Positions 1-8,393 of a stretch of 64,000 nucleotides of DNA are shown here, piece after piece. The notes under the pieces were generated by a model that saw only the letters and a list, made by a program, of their open reading frames with translations, had not been told where the DNA came from and did no database searches. The stretch spans positions 496,001 through 560,000 of the forward strand of contig OY969702.1 in the NCBI GenBank assembly GCA_963702055.1, in the 5' to 3' direction. The translations under genes were made by a program, and so were the position numbers. The stretch comes from CAWINX01 sp963702055. GTDB taxonomy: Bacteria > Actinomycetota > Thermoleophilia > Solirubrobacterales > 70-9. The first letter of the stretch is position 1, and each line of letters opens with the position of its first letter.

Positions 1-693
1 TTCGGCCAGCACATCCGCGAGGAGGAGCGGATTCTTTTCGGAGTCTAGCCGGCCGACGCTGAGCGCGATGAGGTCGCCTTCGTAGTCACGGCGATCGATT
101 TCCGTCGGATCGACCAGATCCCCTTCATCCACGAGCGACACCGCAATCTCCAATAGGCGCTTGCTGTGGCGATAGCCCGACGACAACGCAGGGCCGACCA
201 CGATGACGCCGTTGCATAGCCTCGCCAAGGTTCTATAGGCGACCTCCAACGTGCTTGCGACGAATGCGCGTAGACGGCTGCCCGGGTATCGATAGCCAAT
301 GTATTGGGGAAGATCCTGGCGGACGCCGAGGATCACTTTGCGTCTGCGGACGATCGCCAGCACCGCAAAGACCAGGGAGAGGGGGTGCGGTCCGAGCAGC
401 CAAACTCGATCAACGCCGGAAAGTACCTTCCAGAAGCGATTTATAGACCTTCCCATCGCGACAGCCGCTGTCCATGGATGATTGAGGCTCGCGTAGAAGG
501 GAAGGGCGGCAAACTCGGCGCTGTTGCCTAGTCGGTAGCGGCCCTCCTTTGCAGACGGCTCAAGACGACCGACGATCACCATGGAGCCAAGTTGATCCGC
601 AAGGCGTGCGAGGAAGAGCGCAAAGGCTCGATCCGCATAGATCTCTCCGTCTAGGCGACGATAGGTGTAGTCCGTGTATACGGCGATCCGCAC
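1..693 (-). CDS. Glycosyltransferase family 4 (GT-B), partial
   Basis: The minus strand is open without a stop from a GTG at 693 to the window edge (231 codons; the C-terminus is missing). The visible end reads SVGRLDSEKNPLLLADVLAE, the classic start of the C-terminal GT4 domain (sGRLdpeKN.ll) of sugar-nucleotide glycosyltransferases. The N-terminal half starts VRIAVYTDYTYRR and includes VIVGRLEPS, VWLLGPHPLSLV and KVILGVRQDLPQY, as in GT-B folds. The GTG is the only usable start after an in-frame TGA, and a TATCGT hexamer lies 8 nt upstream. It is divergent from the O-antigen ligase-like gene, so a role in exopolysaccharide or glycan assembly is likely. The acceptor and donor cannot be told. 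Confidence 0.75.
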   Translation of the reverse strand, partial: MRIAVYTDYTYRRLDGEIYADRAFALFLARLADQLGSMVIVGRLEPSAKEGRYRLGNSAEFAALPFYASLNHPWTAAVAMGRSINRFWKVLSGVDRVWLLGPHPLSLVFAVLAIVRRRKVILGVRQDLPQYIGYRYPGSRLRAFVASTLEVAYRTLARLCNGVIVVGPALSSGYRHSKRLLEIAVSLVDEGDLVDPTEIDRRDYEGDLIALSVGRLDSEKNPLLLADVLAE

Positions 694-701
694 GATTGGC
701 G

Positions 702-707
702 ACGATA
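702..707 (-). promoter_or_regulatory. -10-like hexamer TATCGT for the GT4 gene
   Basis: On the minus strand TATCGT ends 8 nt before the GTG start at 693. This fits a leaderless transcript and the pattern seen at many other starts here. Confidence 0.4.
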
Positions 708-820
708 GTCAGATCCGCGGTCGCCGTGCCGCCGTCCATCGCATCTACGCTTCGACCGTGACTTCTCTGGCGCAAGGCTCGATCTCGCCGCCGCCGTTGT
801 CTCTCCGCGAGCGCGAACCC

Positions 821-2773
821 ATGCTCGGTCGGGCGGCCGCCGGGATTATCGCCGGGCTCAGCTGTCTCTTTGCGTGGTGGGCATGGAAGCAGGGGGCGTT
901 CTTCGGCCCGGTCTTTTACCCGGGCGCCTTCGTCGTCTTCGCTCTACTCGGCATGCTTGCGGCATTCGCCTCCTTTTCTGGGCGGGTTGGGGGGCCGGCC
1001 CGAATTGCCGCGCTCTCGCTGCTCGGCCTGGGGGTCTGGTCGACGCTCTCCACGGTTTGGTCGCCGACGCCGGCGACGGCGATCGCCTACGGGATGCACA
1101 TCTTCCTCTACGCAGCCATGTTTGCCATCGGCCTGTGGGTCACGAACATGCTGCGGGGCAAGATGCGCTTCGCCCTCGCCCCACTGGCCATTGCCGGGGC
1201 GGCGATCGGCATCGGAGTGGTGGTCGTCTTGGCGACGGGCACGGATACCACGTGGTATCTCCACGACGACGCCACCTTGCGGTTTCCAATCGGGTACCGC
1301 AATGCAAATGCTGCCTTCTTCTTGATCTGTTTTTGGCCCCTGGTGGCGCTTGCCGCCGAGTTCGACTTGCGCTGGGAGCTTCGTGCGCTGATGGTCGGCG
1401 CCGGGACGATGTTGCTCGAGCTCGCGTTCATCTCTCAGAGCCGCGGCTCGATTCCGGCGTTGATCGCGGCCCTGCTCGTATATCTGGTCCTCGCGCCCAA
1501 CCGGCAGCGGGCCGCTGCGGTGCTGGCGCTTGCCGCCGTTCCCATGCTGCCCGCAATTCACGTGCTCCTCAACGTTTATGGGTTCGGCCACTACGGCCCC
1601 GGCGTCGTGCCCCTGCTGCGCGACGCCGCGCGAGCCATTGGGGTCACGACTGCGCTGTCGGTGCTGCTCGCCGCCGTCGTCTTCAGGGGTATTGCGCCGC
1701 GCCTCAGGCTGGAACGGAAGACCGTTGTGTGGAGTTCGCGCATCGTCGCCATTACGGCCCTCGTAGCTGTTCTCGGCGGCGGCGCGATTTTTGTCGCTCG
1801 CCACGGGGGCCCGGTGGGTTTCGTCGATCAGCGAGTCAAGCAGTTCGACCGGGTCGGTTACCCAGACCTCCATGGTCAGGGAATTCGTTTTGGCGCCAAC
1901 GTTGGATCCAATCGTCACGACTTCTGGCGGGTCGCCGCTCGCGAGGGGTTGGACCATCCCCTCCTCGGCGGCGGCGCGGGCTCGTTCCAGGTCGTCTATC
2001 TCAAACACCGCCTCAGCGACGAGAGCCCGCAGGACCCGCACAGCGCCGAGATGTTGGTGTTCTCCGAGCTGGGCTTTCCCGGCCTGTTGCTTCTGGGGGC
2101 CTTTGTCGTTGGTGCGGTATTGGCAGGGATGCGGTCAAGGAGGCTTGGTCCGGCGGCGGCGAGTCTCACGGCCGCCTCTTTTGCGGTCGGAACGCAATGG
2201 ATCGTTCACAGTTCTTTCGATTGGTTCTGGAACTACCCGGGGGTTACGGCCCCGACGATATTCGCCCTCGGAGCCGCGACTGCCCCAGCGCTGTTCCATC
2301 CCACGAGTGGACATCCGTCACGGCTTCGCTCGGGAATAGCGATGGCGATGACCACAGCGGTGGCCCTGCTCGTGATTCCCCTCTATCTGTCGGGCCGCTA
2401 TGCCCAGAATGCCTCCGACGAGGGTGTGAGAGATCCCTCCGGGGCAATCGCCGACCTCGATCGAGCCGCTCGCCTAAACCCGCTCGATGCTGGACCCCTT
2501 TTGACCAAGGGGGAGATCGAGTCGAGGCTTGGTGAACGACGCGAGGCCCTGCGGGCATGGCGCCAAGCTGCTGGCCGCGAACCGGACAACTACGCCGCCT
2601 TCTACTTCATAGCGCGGGAGCTGGCACGCGTTGATCCCTTGATCGCCGAGTCCTATTTGCGACGAGCCCTCGAATTAAATCCCCGTGATCCGACCCTCAA
2701 GGCTCTCCAAGCTCGGCTGGAAAAGGTCGGGACACGCACCGGTGGAGGGCTCCCCTTTGCCCGGTCGGGCTGA
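821..2773 (+). CDS. O-antigen ligase / polysaccharide polymerase-like membrane protein with C-terminal TPR
   Basis: A 650-residue protein with about 11-12 predicted membrane segments. The Wzy_C (O-antigen ligase) region is recognisable: SQSRGS in the middle, NRHDFWRVA near residue 364, then HPLLGGGAGSF and DPHSAEMLVFSELGFPGL. After the last membrane segment the C-terminal ~110 residues form TPR-like helices (DPSGAIADLDRAARLNPLDA; ESYLRRALELNPRDP). Such proteins polymerise or transfer lipid-linked glycans on the outer face of the membrane. The ATG at 821 was chosen because the protein family match begins just after it; the frame is open further upstream. It is divergent from the GT4 gene. The actual polymer is unknown. 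Confidence 0.75.
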   Translation: MLGRAAAGIIAGLSCLFAWWAWKQGAFFGPVFYPGAFVVFALLGMLAAFASFSGRVGGPARIAALSLLGLGVWSTLSTVWSPTPATAIAYGMHIFLYAAMFAIGLWVTNMLRGKMRFALAPLAIAGAAIGIGVVVVLATGTDTTWYLHDDATLRFPIGYRNANAAFFLICFWPLVALAAEFDLRWELRALMVGAGTMLLELAFISQSRGSIPALIAALLVYLVLAPNRQRAAAVLALAAVPMLPAIHVLLNVYGFGHYGPGVVPLLRDAARAIGVTTALSVLLAAVVFRGIAPRLRLERKTVVWSSRIVAITALVAVLGGGAIFVARHGGPVGFVDQRVKQFDRVGYPDLHGQGIRFGANVGSNRHDFWRVAAREGLDHPLLGGGAGSFQVVYLKHRLSDESPQDPHSAEMLVFSELGFPGLLLLGAFVVGAVLAGMRSRRLGPAAASLTAASFAVGTQWIVHSSFDWFWNYPGVTAPTIFALGAATAPALFHPTSGHPSRLRSGIAMAMTTAVALLVIPLYLSGRYAQNASDEGVRDPSGAIADLDRAARLNPLDAGPLLTKGEIESRLGERREALRAWRQAAGREPDNYAAFYFIARELARVDPLIAESYLRRALELNPRDPTLKALQARLEKVGTRTGGGLPFARSG

Positions 2774-2802
2774 GGATTGCAATCCCCGCCCTCCCTTGTC
2801 GT

Positions 2803-2831
2803 TTGACGTTTCATTTGGCACACTCGGTTAA
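2803..2831 (+). promoter_or_regulatory. Candidate sigma-70-type promoter for the LPFTG gene
   Basis: TTGACG (2803-2808), a 17-nt spacer and GGTTAA (2826-2831) lie 47 nt before the ATG at 2878. The -35 is close to consensus and the -10 is weak. This unit has a leader, unlike many others in the window. Confidence 0.4.
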
Positions 2832-2877
2832 CCGCGCGCCCCCGGCAGCCTGCCTGGTTACGCACGTGCGGGGGCAC

Positions 2878-3219
2878 ATGAATCGAACTCAGCGACAGAG
2901 AAAGACCGGCTCGTTCTCACGGCTCCTGGCGATCCTGGGGCTGGTTTCGCTGGTTTCGCTGGCAGCGGCTGGCCTGGCGTTCGCTCAGGACCCGACCGCG
3001 GCGCAATACGCGAACCCGGTGAATCAGGTGAGCGGCAGTGTTGGCGGCGGCGGCGGTGGATCCACCCCCTCGACGCAGCAAACTTCTGGCCTGCAGGAGA
3101 ACGTCGTCAACGGCCTGCCGTTCACGGGCCTCGACGTGATCGCGCTCTGCGCCGTCGCCCTTGCCCTTACTTCGATCGGTTTTGCGCTGCGGCGGATGAC
3201 CGATTCCCATTCGCACTGA
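2878..3219 (+). CDS. Secreted LPFTG cell-wall-anchored small protein (sortase substrate)
   Basis: A 113-residue protein with a Sec signal: basic start (MNRTQRQRK), hydrophobic core at about 15-35, and likely cleavage after LAFA. The mature part is a short Gly/Ser/Gln linker. The C-terminus is a complete sorting signal: LPFTG at residues 80-84, a hydrophobic stretch at 86-103, and the basic tail RRMTDSHSH. A sortase would cut between T and G and attach the chain to the wall. A sortase gene lies 3 kb downstream on the other strand. The ATG at 2878 is preferred over an upstream ATG because the signal peptide starts there and a GGGGG run precedes it. No enzymatic domain is visible. Confidence 0.7.
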   Translation: MNRTQRQRKTGSFSRLLAILGLVSLVSLAAAGLAFAQDPTAAQYANPVNQVSGSVGGGGGGSTPSTQQTSGLQENVVNGLPFTGLDVIALCAVALALTSIGFALRRMTDSHSH

Positions 3220-3231
3220 CGGCTTCCGTCC

Positions 3232-4284
3232 TCAGCGGGGCCTGAAGCTGTTCAGCGCTCGGTCTGCCTGGGCTTTCCGTGGGGCCGGGGTGCCGGGGTC
3301 GACGCTCTCGACGGCCAGGTAGCGGTACGGGCCGGAGAGCACGGCGAGCGCGGTCTGAGAACCGGCCGGGCCGTTTGCCCGCAGCTTGATGCCTGGATTG
3401 CCCGCGACGCGCACGGCAACGGGGTTTGAAACCGTTGCTCCCGGATCTCGCGAGCGCAGGAAGGAAGCTGTCTCGGTGGCCATTCGCCGCATACTCAGGC
3501 TGGGGTCGTTCTCATAGAAGACCTGAATAGACATCGGGGCCGCGCCGGCCGGCGCCAGCTTCAGGCCGCCTCCTGAGGCGTGTTGGGTCCATGTGACCGG
3601 CACGGTGATCGCAAAGCGTGCCGTCCGGATCGTTCGCAGCGGAGGAGACGGGGAGGCGACGGAGGCCTTGGGCGCTTTCTTCGTGTGCGTCGGTGCCGGC
3701 GCGACCGGCCCGGGGCGCACCCCTGGCGCCGCGGCTGCCTTGGGAGCCTTCGGCGTGGGGGCGGTCTGGATCGGCGCCGGCGCGCTCGTCCCGGATGACT
3801 GATTGACGCTGTTGGAGATCCGGATCACCGCGAACGTCAGCGCCGCGGCGGCGAAGACGAGCAGGCCGCCGGTGATGATCCGGTCGCGCGTCCATTTCCC
3901 TTTGCGGGGAGGAGCGCCGGAGGGCGACTTCTCTGGCCTGGGTGAAAGGGGCTCCCATTTCGCCGGCGCCGCCTCCTCGAGCGCCGGCAACGGACCGAGG
4001 GCCTCAAGCGGCTCGAGTCGCTCCACGCGACGTGGGGGAGGGGGCGCCGCCGCGGCTTGAGCAGATGCGATCGGGACGGGAGCAAACTCGATCTCCCGCT
4101 CGAATTCGATCGTCGCCGTTGCGTAGTCATGGCGCGCGCCGCAACCGCGACAGACGATCGAGATGTGGCCGCTTCCGAGTCCGGAGGGGTGGGCAACGTC
4201 GAAGCCGGCGCCGCAGCGCTCATGCTCGACCAGGAAATAACTCAGCCCTTTGAGCATCGCTGGCTGGCGGCGAACGGCCTCCAT
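3232..4284 (-). CDS. Zinc-ribbon, single-TM protein with extracytoplasmic domain
   Basis: A 350-residue protein of unknown function. The N-terminus holds a zinc-ribbon-like pair (HERCGAGF and VCRGCGARHDY). A Pro/Ala-rich linker with basic KGKWTRDR precedes one membrane segment (IITGGLLVFAAAALTFAVIRI). A second low-complexity Pro/Ala/Lys stretch then leads to a ~130-residue C-terminal domain (FAITVPVTWTQH...SFRPR) resembling lipoprotein/PsbP-like folds that start with a 'p.gW' motif. The start at 4284 is supported by AAGG just upstream and TACGGT 7 nt before the ATG; a shorter start at 4257 is possible. It is divergent from the coiled-coil genes that follow. Confidence 0.6.
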   Translation of the reverse strand: MEAVRRQPAMLKGLSYFLVEHERCGAGFDVAHPSGLGSGHISIVCRGCGARHDYATATIEFEREIEFAPVPIASAQAAAAPPPPRRVERLEPLEALGPLPALEEAAPAKWEPLSPRPEKSPSGAPPRKGKWTRDRIITGGLLVFAAAALTFAVIRISNSVNQSSGTSAPAPIQTAPTPKAPKAAAAPGVRPGPVAPAPTHTKKAPKASVASPSPPLRTIRTARFAITVPVTWTQHASGGGLKLAPAGAAPMSIQVFYENDPSLSMRRMATETASFLRSRDPGATVSNPVAVRVAGNPGIKLRANGPAGSQTALAVLSGPYRYLAVESVDPGTPAPRKAQADRALNSFRPR

Positions 4285-4291
4285 TCGCCTT

Positions 4292-4297
4292 ACCGTA
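4292..4297 (-). promoter_or_regulatory. -10-like hexamer TACGGT
   Basis: On the minus strand TACGGT ends 7 nt before the ATG at 4284, matching the leaderless pattern and favouring this start over 4257. Confidence 0.35.
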
Positions 4298-4346
4298 GAG
4301 CACGGGCACGCCGTTACGACCGACGCCGCCGGAACAATGGCGACCG

Positions 4347-4868
4347 ATGCTCCCCGAGGGACAGAGGATCGTCGCGCCACCGTACGCAGAGGCCGTCACG
4401 GTCGATGCGGCCACGGCCGCGGTCGACCGCATCTTGGCGTCCACCGAGTCCGCGGTCTCCTCGATCGTGCGGCGCACCGAGTACGAGGTGCAGGGGATGG
4501 CCGCCGAGGTCGATGATCGCCTCGCGCGCGAGGCGATCGAACGGACGGAACGCCTCACGCGGCTGCGCCACGAGCTGACGGAGCGGGCATCGGTGCTGGC
4601 CGTCCACTTCGACGCGATCCTCGCTCAGCTCGACGCCGTCGAAGCCGCGCTGGCGCCGCGCGCCGGCCGCGTCCACCAAAGACCCGTCGACCCTTCGTCC
4701 ACGGCGATCAAGATGACTTTGCGGGAGCGGCAGCGAATCAGCGTCGCCTACGAGGAGCCGGTTTCGCCCATGGGCGTCATCGATCAGGCGCCCGCGTCGA
4801 TTTCTCCGTTACCGATGCCGGAGCCCCCCCGTCGCTGGTGGCAGCTGTGGTCGCGGGAAGCAGCGTAG
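4347..4868 (+). CDS. Hypothetical coiled-coil protein
   Basis: A 173-residue protein with no recognised family. Residues ~15-110 are charged and alanine-rich with heptad character (DRILASTESAVSSIVRRTEY; ERTERLTRLRHELTERASVL), predicted to form a long helix or coiled coil. The C-terminus is Pro-rich and ends in a basic/aromatic patch (PPRRWWQLWSREAA) that could contact a membrane. There is no signal peptide. It precedes two further genes on the same strand, the next also coiled-coil, suggesting a structural or cytoskeletal module. The start is uncertain, as no clear ribosome site precedes it. Confidence 0.5.
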   Translation: MLPEGQRIVAPPYAEAVTVDAATAAVDRILASTESAVSSIVRRTEYEVQGMAAEVDDRLAREAIERTERLTRLRHELTERASVLAVHFDAILAQLDAVEAALAPRAGRVHQRPVDPSSTAIKMTLRERQRISVAYEEPVSPMGVIDQAPASISPLPMPEPPRRWWQLWSREAA

Positions 4869-4910
4869 AATCGCGTTGGCAGGATCGGCCGTGTCCGGCG
4901 GCGAAGAGTG

Positions 4911-5798
4911 ATGGCAGTCGGGCCGACTAACCGCTATCGCGAGCAAGTGAACGATCAGCCGACATATCCGGGAGCCGGCGGCGGCCAAAGCCAGCCGCCC
5001 CCATCGGGTTCTCCCCTGCAGGGCCCAGTGGCGACCGCGACCGCGCGGATCCAGGTGATCATCGAGGCGGCCGAGAAAGCGGCGGCCGGCATCATCGACG
5101 ACGCCGAGGCGCAAGCGCGGCGCTATCTGGAGGAGTCCCGCACACGGGCCGACTCGATCGCCGACCAGCGTACCCAGGAGATGTCGGCGCTCACCGACTC
5201 TCTGATCCAGCAGGCCGAGACGGTGAAGCGCCAGTCCGACGAGCTGATTCGGGCCTTGGATCAGGCGAAGCAGCAGGTTCACGAGCGCTTTGAAGAAGAG
5301 CCGGCGCCCGTCGCGAAACCCGAAGAGACCTTCCTGGCCCCGCCGATCCAGGAGGCCCCGGCCGAGCCGGCTCCGGTTCACCACCTCAAGCCGGTTGAGC
5401 CGCAAGCAGATATCCCGGTTGAGGCGCTGCCGCCGCTGGAGGAAGGCTCACCACTGGAGCAGGCGGTGCCGCCGCCATTCAGTCCCGAGCCACCGTCGCC
5501 GCCACCGGTTTCTGTGCCGCCGCCCACTCCTGAGTCTGTATCCCCGGTGGAAGAGTCCCCGGTCCCTGTGGAGCCAAGCCCGCCGCCCGATACGCCGGCC
5601 CCCGAGTCAGACCCGCCGCCGCCTCCCGTGGCGAGCCGGCCGGCCGGAACCCCGCCGTCTGACGGTGCGCGCCTGCTCGCGACCCAGATGGCGGTCGCCG
5701 GCAGCAGCCGCGCCGAAATCGAGAGTCGCCTGCAAAACGAGTTCGGCATCTGGGACACGGGCCCGATGCTCGACGCGATCCTGGGACGGGAGGGATAG
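4911..5798 (+). CDS. DivIVA/ATPase-b-like coiled-coil protein with Pro-rich region
   Basis: A 295-residue cytoplasmic protein. Residues ~35-125 are a continuous amphipathic helix (IIEAAEKAAAGIIDDAEAQA, RYLEESRTRADSIADQRTQE) like the helical parts of DivIVA-type or F-ATPase b-type proteins. Residues ~125-250 are extremely Pro/Glu-rich (PPPFSPEPPSPPPV), and a short folded C-terminus follows (DGARLLATQMAVAGSSRAEI, ending DAILGREG). The ATG at 4911 overlaps an in-frame GTG at 4908. A TAGAAT hexamer at 4866-4871 could drive it with a ~33-nt leader. A role in polar or division scaffolding is only an inference from shape. Confidence 0.55.
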   Translation: MAVGPTNRYREQVNDQPTYPGAGGGQSQPPPSGSPLQGPVATATARIQVIIEAAEKAAAGIIDDAEAQARRYLEESRTRADSIADQRTQEMSALTDSLIQQAETVKRQSDELIRALDQAKQQVHERFEEEPAPVAKPEETFLAPPIQEAPAEPAPVHHLKPVEPQADIPVEALPPLEEGSPLEQAVPPPFSPEPPSPPPVSVPPPTPESVSPVEESPVPVEPSPPPDTPAPESDPPPPPVASRPAGTPPSDGARLLATQMAVAGSSRAEIESRLQNEFGIWDTGPMLDAILGREG

Positions 5799-6149
5799 AT
5801 GAACGAGGACCCGACACGGATGATGAGGGAGCCCGAGCACCCCCGGCCCCGCGGCAACATTCACCTGCTGATCGCAGGGCTGATCGCGGTCATCGTCGGC
5901 CTCGTCATCGCGATCGTCGTGATCGCCAACAACGACAACGGCAGCAGCAGCTCGAGCGCCTCGACGCCGGCTTCGATCACCACCTCGATCCCGACGACCG
6001 GATCGACGACCACAGGGTCTACGACCGGAACGACGACGGGCTCGACGACAACGTCTCCGACGACCACCGGCACAACGACGCCGACCACCACCCCGACTAC
6101 GACGACGGGCGGGGGCGGGAACGGCAGCGGTGGCGTACCGGCGCCTTAA
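5799..6149 (+). CDS. Single-TM protein with Thr/Ser-rich extracytoplasmic tail
   Basis: A 116-residue type II membrane protein. A short charged cytoplasmic N-terminus (MNEDPTRMMREPEHPRPRGN) is followed by one membrane helix (IHLLIAGLIAVIVGLVIAIVVIA, ~21-43) and then a ~65-residue Ser/Thr/Gly stalk with TTGS/TTTP repeats, a typical O-glycosylation substrate. The ATG follows directly after the previous stop (TAG ATG), and GGGAGGG lies just upstream as a good ribosome site, so the two genes are co-transcribed. No sorting signal is present; it ends GGVPAP. Function unknown. Confidence 0.6.
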   Translation: MNEDPTRMMREPEHPRPRGNIHLLIAGLIAVIVGLVIAIVVIANNDNGSSSSSASTPASITTSIPTTGSTTTGSTTGTTTGSTTTSPTTTGTTTPTTTPTTTTGGGGNGSGGVPAP

Positions 6150-6164
6150 GCGCCGCTCAGGTGC

Positions 6165-6833
6165 CTACGCCGGCTTCTCCCACATCAGCCTCGCGAAGAC
6201 GATGTAGCGCTGGGCGGCGCTGTAGAGCGGGTGGCAGGCGCTGAGGACGAGGCGGTCGTAGCCGACGTTCCTGACGATCCCGACGTCGCTGGGGTCGACG
6301 ATTGCGGTCTTCTGCACCCGGTAGTAGAAGGTCCCGTAGGGCATCTCGATGGTTATCCGGTCGCCGCGATGCATCGAGTCGATGTGGCGGAAGGGCGCCA
6401 GGTAGGTGGTCCGGTGCCCGGCGACGCCGACCGTGCCACCCTGGCCGGGGAAGGGGGTCTGCGGGTAATGGCCCGGCCCCTTCTCGAGGCTCGCAGTGTC
6501 TGTCCCCTGCACCATGACCATGTTCAGCCCGTCCATCGCCGGGGCGACGATCCGCCCAATCGCGTCGCCGCTGCCGGCCTGGCGGGCGGATCGCCGCGCC
6601 AGGATCGCGATCCGCTGCCGGATGGTCCGCACCCTGGCGATCGCCTGGCGGTCGGCCGCGGTCGGGTACTGGGCCTCGAGGTTGTTCAGCTGGTCGGCGG
6701 CCTGGCTTTGCTTGATCGAGCCGTAGAGCGAGGAGACGGGCTCCTGGTAGGCGAGCGTGACACCGACGTCGACGAGCACGACCACCCCGGCGGTGATCAG
6801 CGCGATCGAGAGGACGTGGGCGAGGCGCGCCAT
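6165..6833 (-). CDS. Sortase, class E-like
   Basis: A 222-residue sortase transpeptidase. The N-terminal membrane anchor is at ~7-29. The catalytic triad is visible: His140 in GHRTTYLAPFRHID, Cys200 in LVLSACHPL (the TLxTC box), and Arg209 in SAAQRYIVFARL. The GHRTTY and ACHP...R.IVFARL patterns are those of actinobacterial class E housekeeping sortases. The likely substrate is the LPFTG protein at 2878-3219. Class E enzymes are known to prefer LAxTG, so an LPFTG partner would be slightly atypical. The gene is convergent with the Thr-rich membrane protein gene (15-bp gap) and divergent from argG. Confidence 0.85.
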   Translation of the reverse strand: MARLAHVLSIALITAGVVVLVDVGVTLAYQEPVSSLYGSIKQSQAADQLNNLEAQYPTAADRQAIARVRTIRQRIAILARRSARQAGSGDAIGRIVAPAMDGLNMVMVQGTDTASLEKGPGHYPQTPFPGQGGTVGVAGHRTTYLAPFRHIDSMHRGDRITIEMPYGTFYYRVQKTAIVDPSDVGIVRNVGYDRLVLSACHPLYSAAQRYIVFARLMWEKPA

Positions 6834-6898
6834 GGAAGAGAGTCTGGCAGCGCCGGATGTCGTTTGGGGGGTTGGCGTGCGAGACTTCGCGCCTCGCG

Positions 6899-8176
6899 AT
6901 GAGCACCGAACGACCCCCCGAGCAAGCTCGAACCGCCGGCTACGAGGCGGACCCCGCCGAGGTCAGCCGCGTTCTGCTCCTCTACTCGGGCGGCCTCGAC
7001 ACGAGCGTCATGCTCAAGTGGATCCAGGACGCCTACGACGCCGAGGTCGTCTGCCTCACGGTCAACCTCGGCCAGCCGGGCGAGGACTACGAGGTGATCG
7101 AGGACAAGGCCAAGCGGCTCGGCGCGGTCGAGTGCCACGTCGTCGACGCGCGTGAGCAGTTCGCCGAGCAGTTCGTCCTGCCGGCGATCAAGGCCAACGC
7201 CCTCTACGGGGGCGGCTACCCGCTCTTCACGGCGCTCGGCCGGCCGCTGATCGCCCGGCTCGCGGTCGAGCAGGCCCGCGCCAGCGGCTGCGACACGATC
7301 GCCCACGGCTGCACCGGCAAGGGCAACGACCAGGTTCGGATCGAGGCGACGGTCGCGACCCTGGCGCCGGAGCTGAAAGTGATCGCGCCGGTGCGTTCCT
7401 GGCAGATGGGCCGCGAGGAGGAGATCGCCTACGCGCGCGAGCACGGCATCCCCGTCAAGGGCGGCACCGAGGTGGCGCCCTACTCGATCGACGACAACCT
7501 CTGGGGCCGCTCTTCGGAGGGCCGCTGGATCGAGGACCTCTCGCACGCCCCCGAGGACGACGTCTTCGACCTGGTGACCCGTCCCGAGGAGGCACCCGAC
7601 GAGGCCGAGGTCGTCAGCCTCGGCTTCGAGCGCGGTGTGCCGGTCTCGCTGAACGGTGAGCGGCTGGGGCTGGTCGAGTTGCTGGAGCGAGTCGCCGAGG
7701 TCGGCTGTCGCCACGGCGTCGGCATCGTCGACCACATCGAGGACCGCATCGTCGGCCTGAAGGTGCGCGACATCTACGAGGTGCCCGCCGCGGCGATCGT
7801 CCTCACCGCGCACCAGGAGTTGGAGAAGCTGGTCGGGACGATCCACCAGAACCAGTTCAAGCCGGCGCTCGACCAGAAGTGGAGCTATCTGGTCTACGCG
7901 GGCCTCTGGTGGGAGCCGCTGCGCGCCGACCTCGACGCCTACATGGACGTCGTCAACGCCCAGGTGACCGGGGAGATCGGCCTGAAGCTCTTCAAAGGGA
8001 GCGTTCGCGTCGTCACCCGCTCCTCGCCGAACGCGGTCTACGACGCCGACCTCGCCTCCTTCGCCGATTCCGGCGGGCTCTTCTCCCAGACCGCCTCGCC
8101 CGGCTTCATCGAACTCTGGTCGCTGCAATCGCGGATGGCCCACCGGATTCGGGAGCGAAACGGGGGGGAGGGCTGA
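6899..8176 (+). CDS. argG: Argininosuccinate synthase
   Basis: Makes argininosuccinate from citrulline, aspartate and ATP, the penultimate step of arginine synthesis. The 425-residue protein has the PP-loop SGGLDTS at 30-36, HGCTGKGNDQVR for substrate binding, and SIDDNLWGRSSEGRWIEDL, all diagnostic of ArgG. The ATG at 6899 was chosen because residues before YSGGLDTS are poorly conserved; the frame is open to an ATG at 6857. The stop overlaps the next small ORF (TGATG). No other arg genes lie in the window. Confidence 0.95.
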   Translation: MSTERPPEQARTAGYEADPAEVSRVLLLYSGGLDTSVMLKWIQDAYDAEVVCLTVNLGQPGEDYEVIEDKAKRLGAVECHVVDAREQFAEQFVLPAIKANALYGGGYPLFTALGRPLIARLAVEQARASGCDTIAHGCTGKGNDQVRIEATVATLAPELKVIAPVRSWQMGREEEIAYAREHGIPVKGGTEVAPYSIDDNLWGRSSEGRWIEDLSHAPEDDVFDLVTRPEEAPDEAEVVSLGFERGVPVSLNGERLGLVELLERVAEVGCRHGVGIVDHIEDRIVGLKVRDIYEVPAAAIVLTAHQELEKLVGTIHQNQFKPALDQKWSYLVYAGLWWEPLRADLDAYMDVVNAQVTGEIGLKLFKGSVRVVTRSSPNAVYDADLASFADSGGLFSQTASPGFIELWSLQSRMAHRIRERNGGEG

Positions 8177-8328
8177 TGTCGGAGACGCTCGGGAAGGCCG
8201 CCGTCCGCGTCGCCTTCAAGTACCTGCGCCAGCGCTACCGCCGCGAGATTCGCATCGGCGTCGGAATCGCGGTCATCTCGGTCGGCGCCGCCGCCTACCT
8301 GGCGGTCCGCAACGTCCGCGAGGGCTGA
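8176..8328 (+). CDS. Small single-TM protein
   Basis: A 50-residue ORF translationally coupled to argG (ATG overlaps its TGA; a G-rich GGGGGGGAGGG run precedes it). It has a basic N-terminal half (FKYLRQRYRREIR) followed by one membrane helix (IGVGIAVISVGAAAYLAV). No family is recognised. The coupling, ribosome site and GC-rich third positions support it being real. Confidence 0.55.
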   Translation: MSETLGKAAVRVAFKYLRQRYRREIRIGVGIAVISVGAAAYLAVRNVREG

Positions 8329-8335
8329 GCGGCAG

Positions 8336-8355
8336 TCCGCAACTTTCCTTGCGGA
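8336..8355 (+). terminator. Hairpin after the argG unit
   Basis: TCCGCAA (8336-8342) and TTGCGGA (8349-8355) form a 7-bp stem with a CTTTCC loop, 8 nt after the small ORF's stop. No strong U-tract follows, so termination is only probable. Confidence 0.35.
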
Positions 8356-8393
8356 TTATGGACAACTTGTGAGCTTTCACTAACAAAGTCCGC

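Noticed and set aside
674..820. N-terminal extension of the O-antigen ligase-like protein back to 674
   Set aside because: The extension overlaps the start of the divergent GT4 gene, lacks hydrophobic segments expected for the family, and the membrane domain starts after the ATG at 821.
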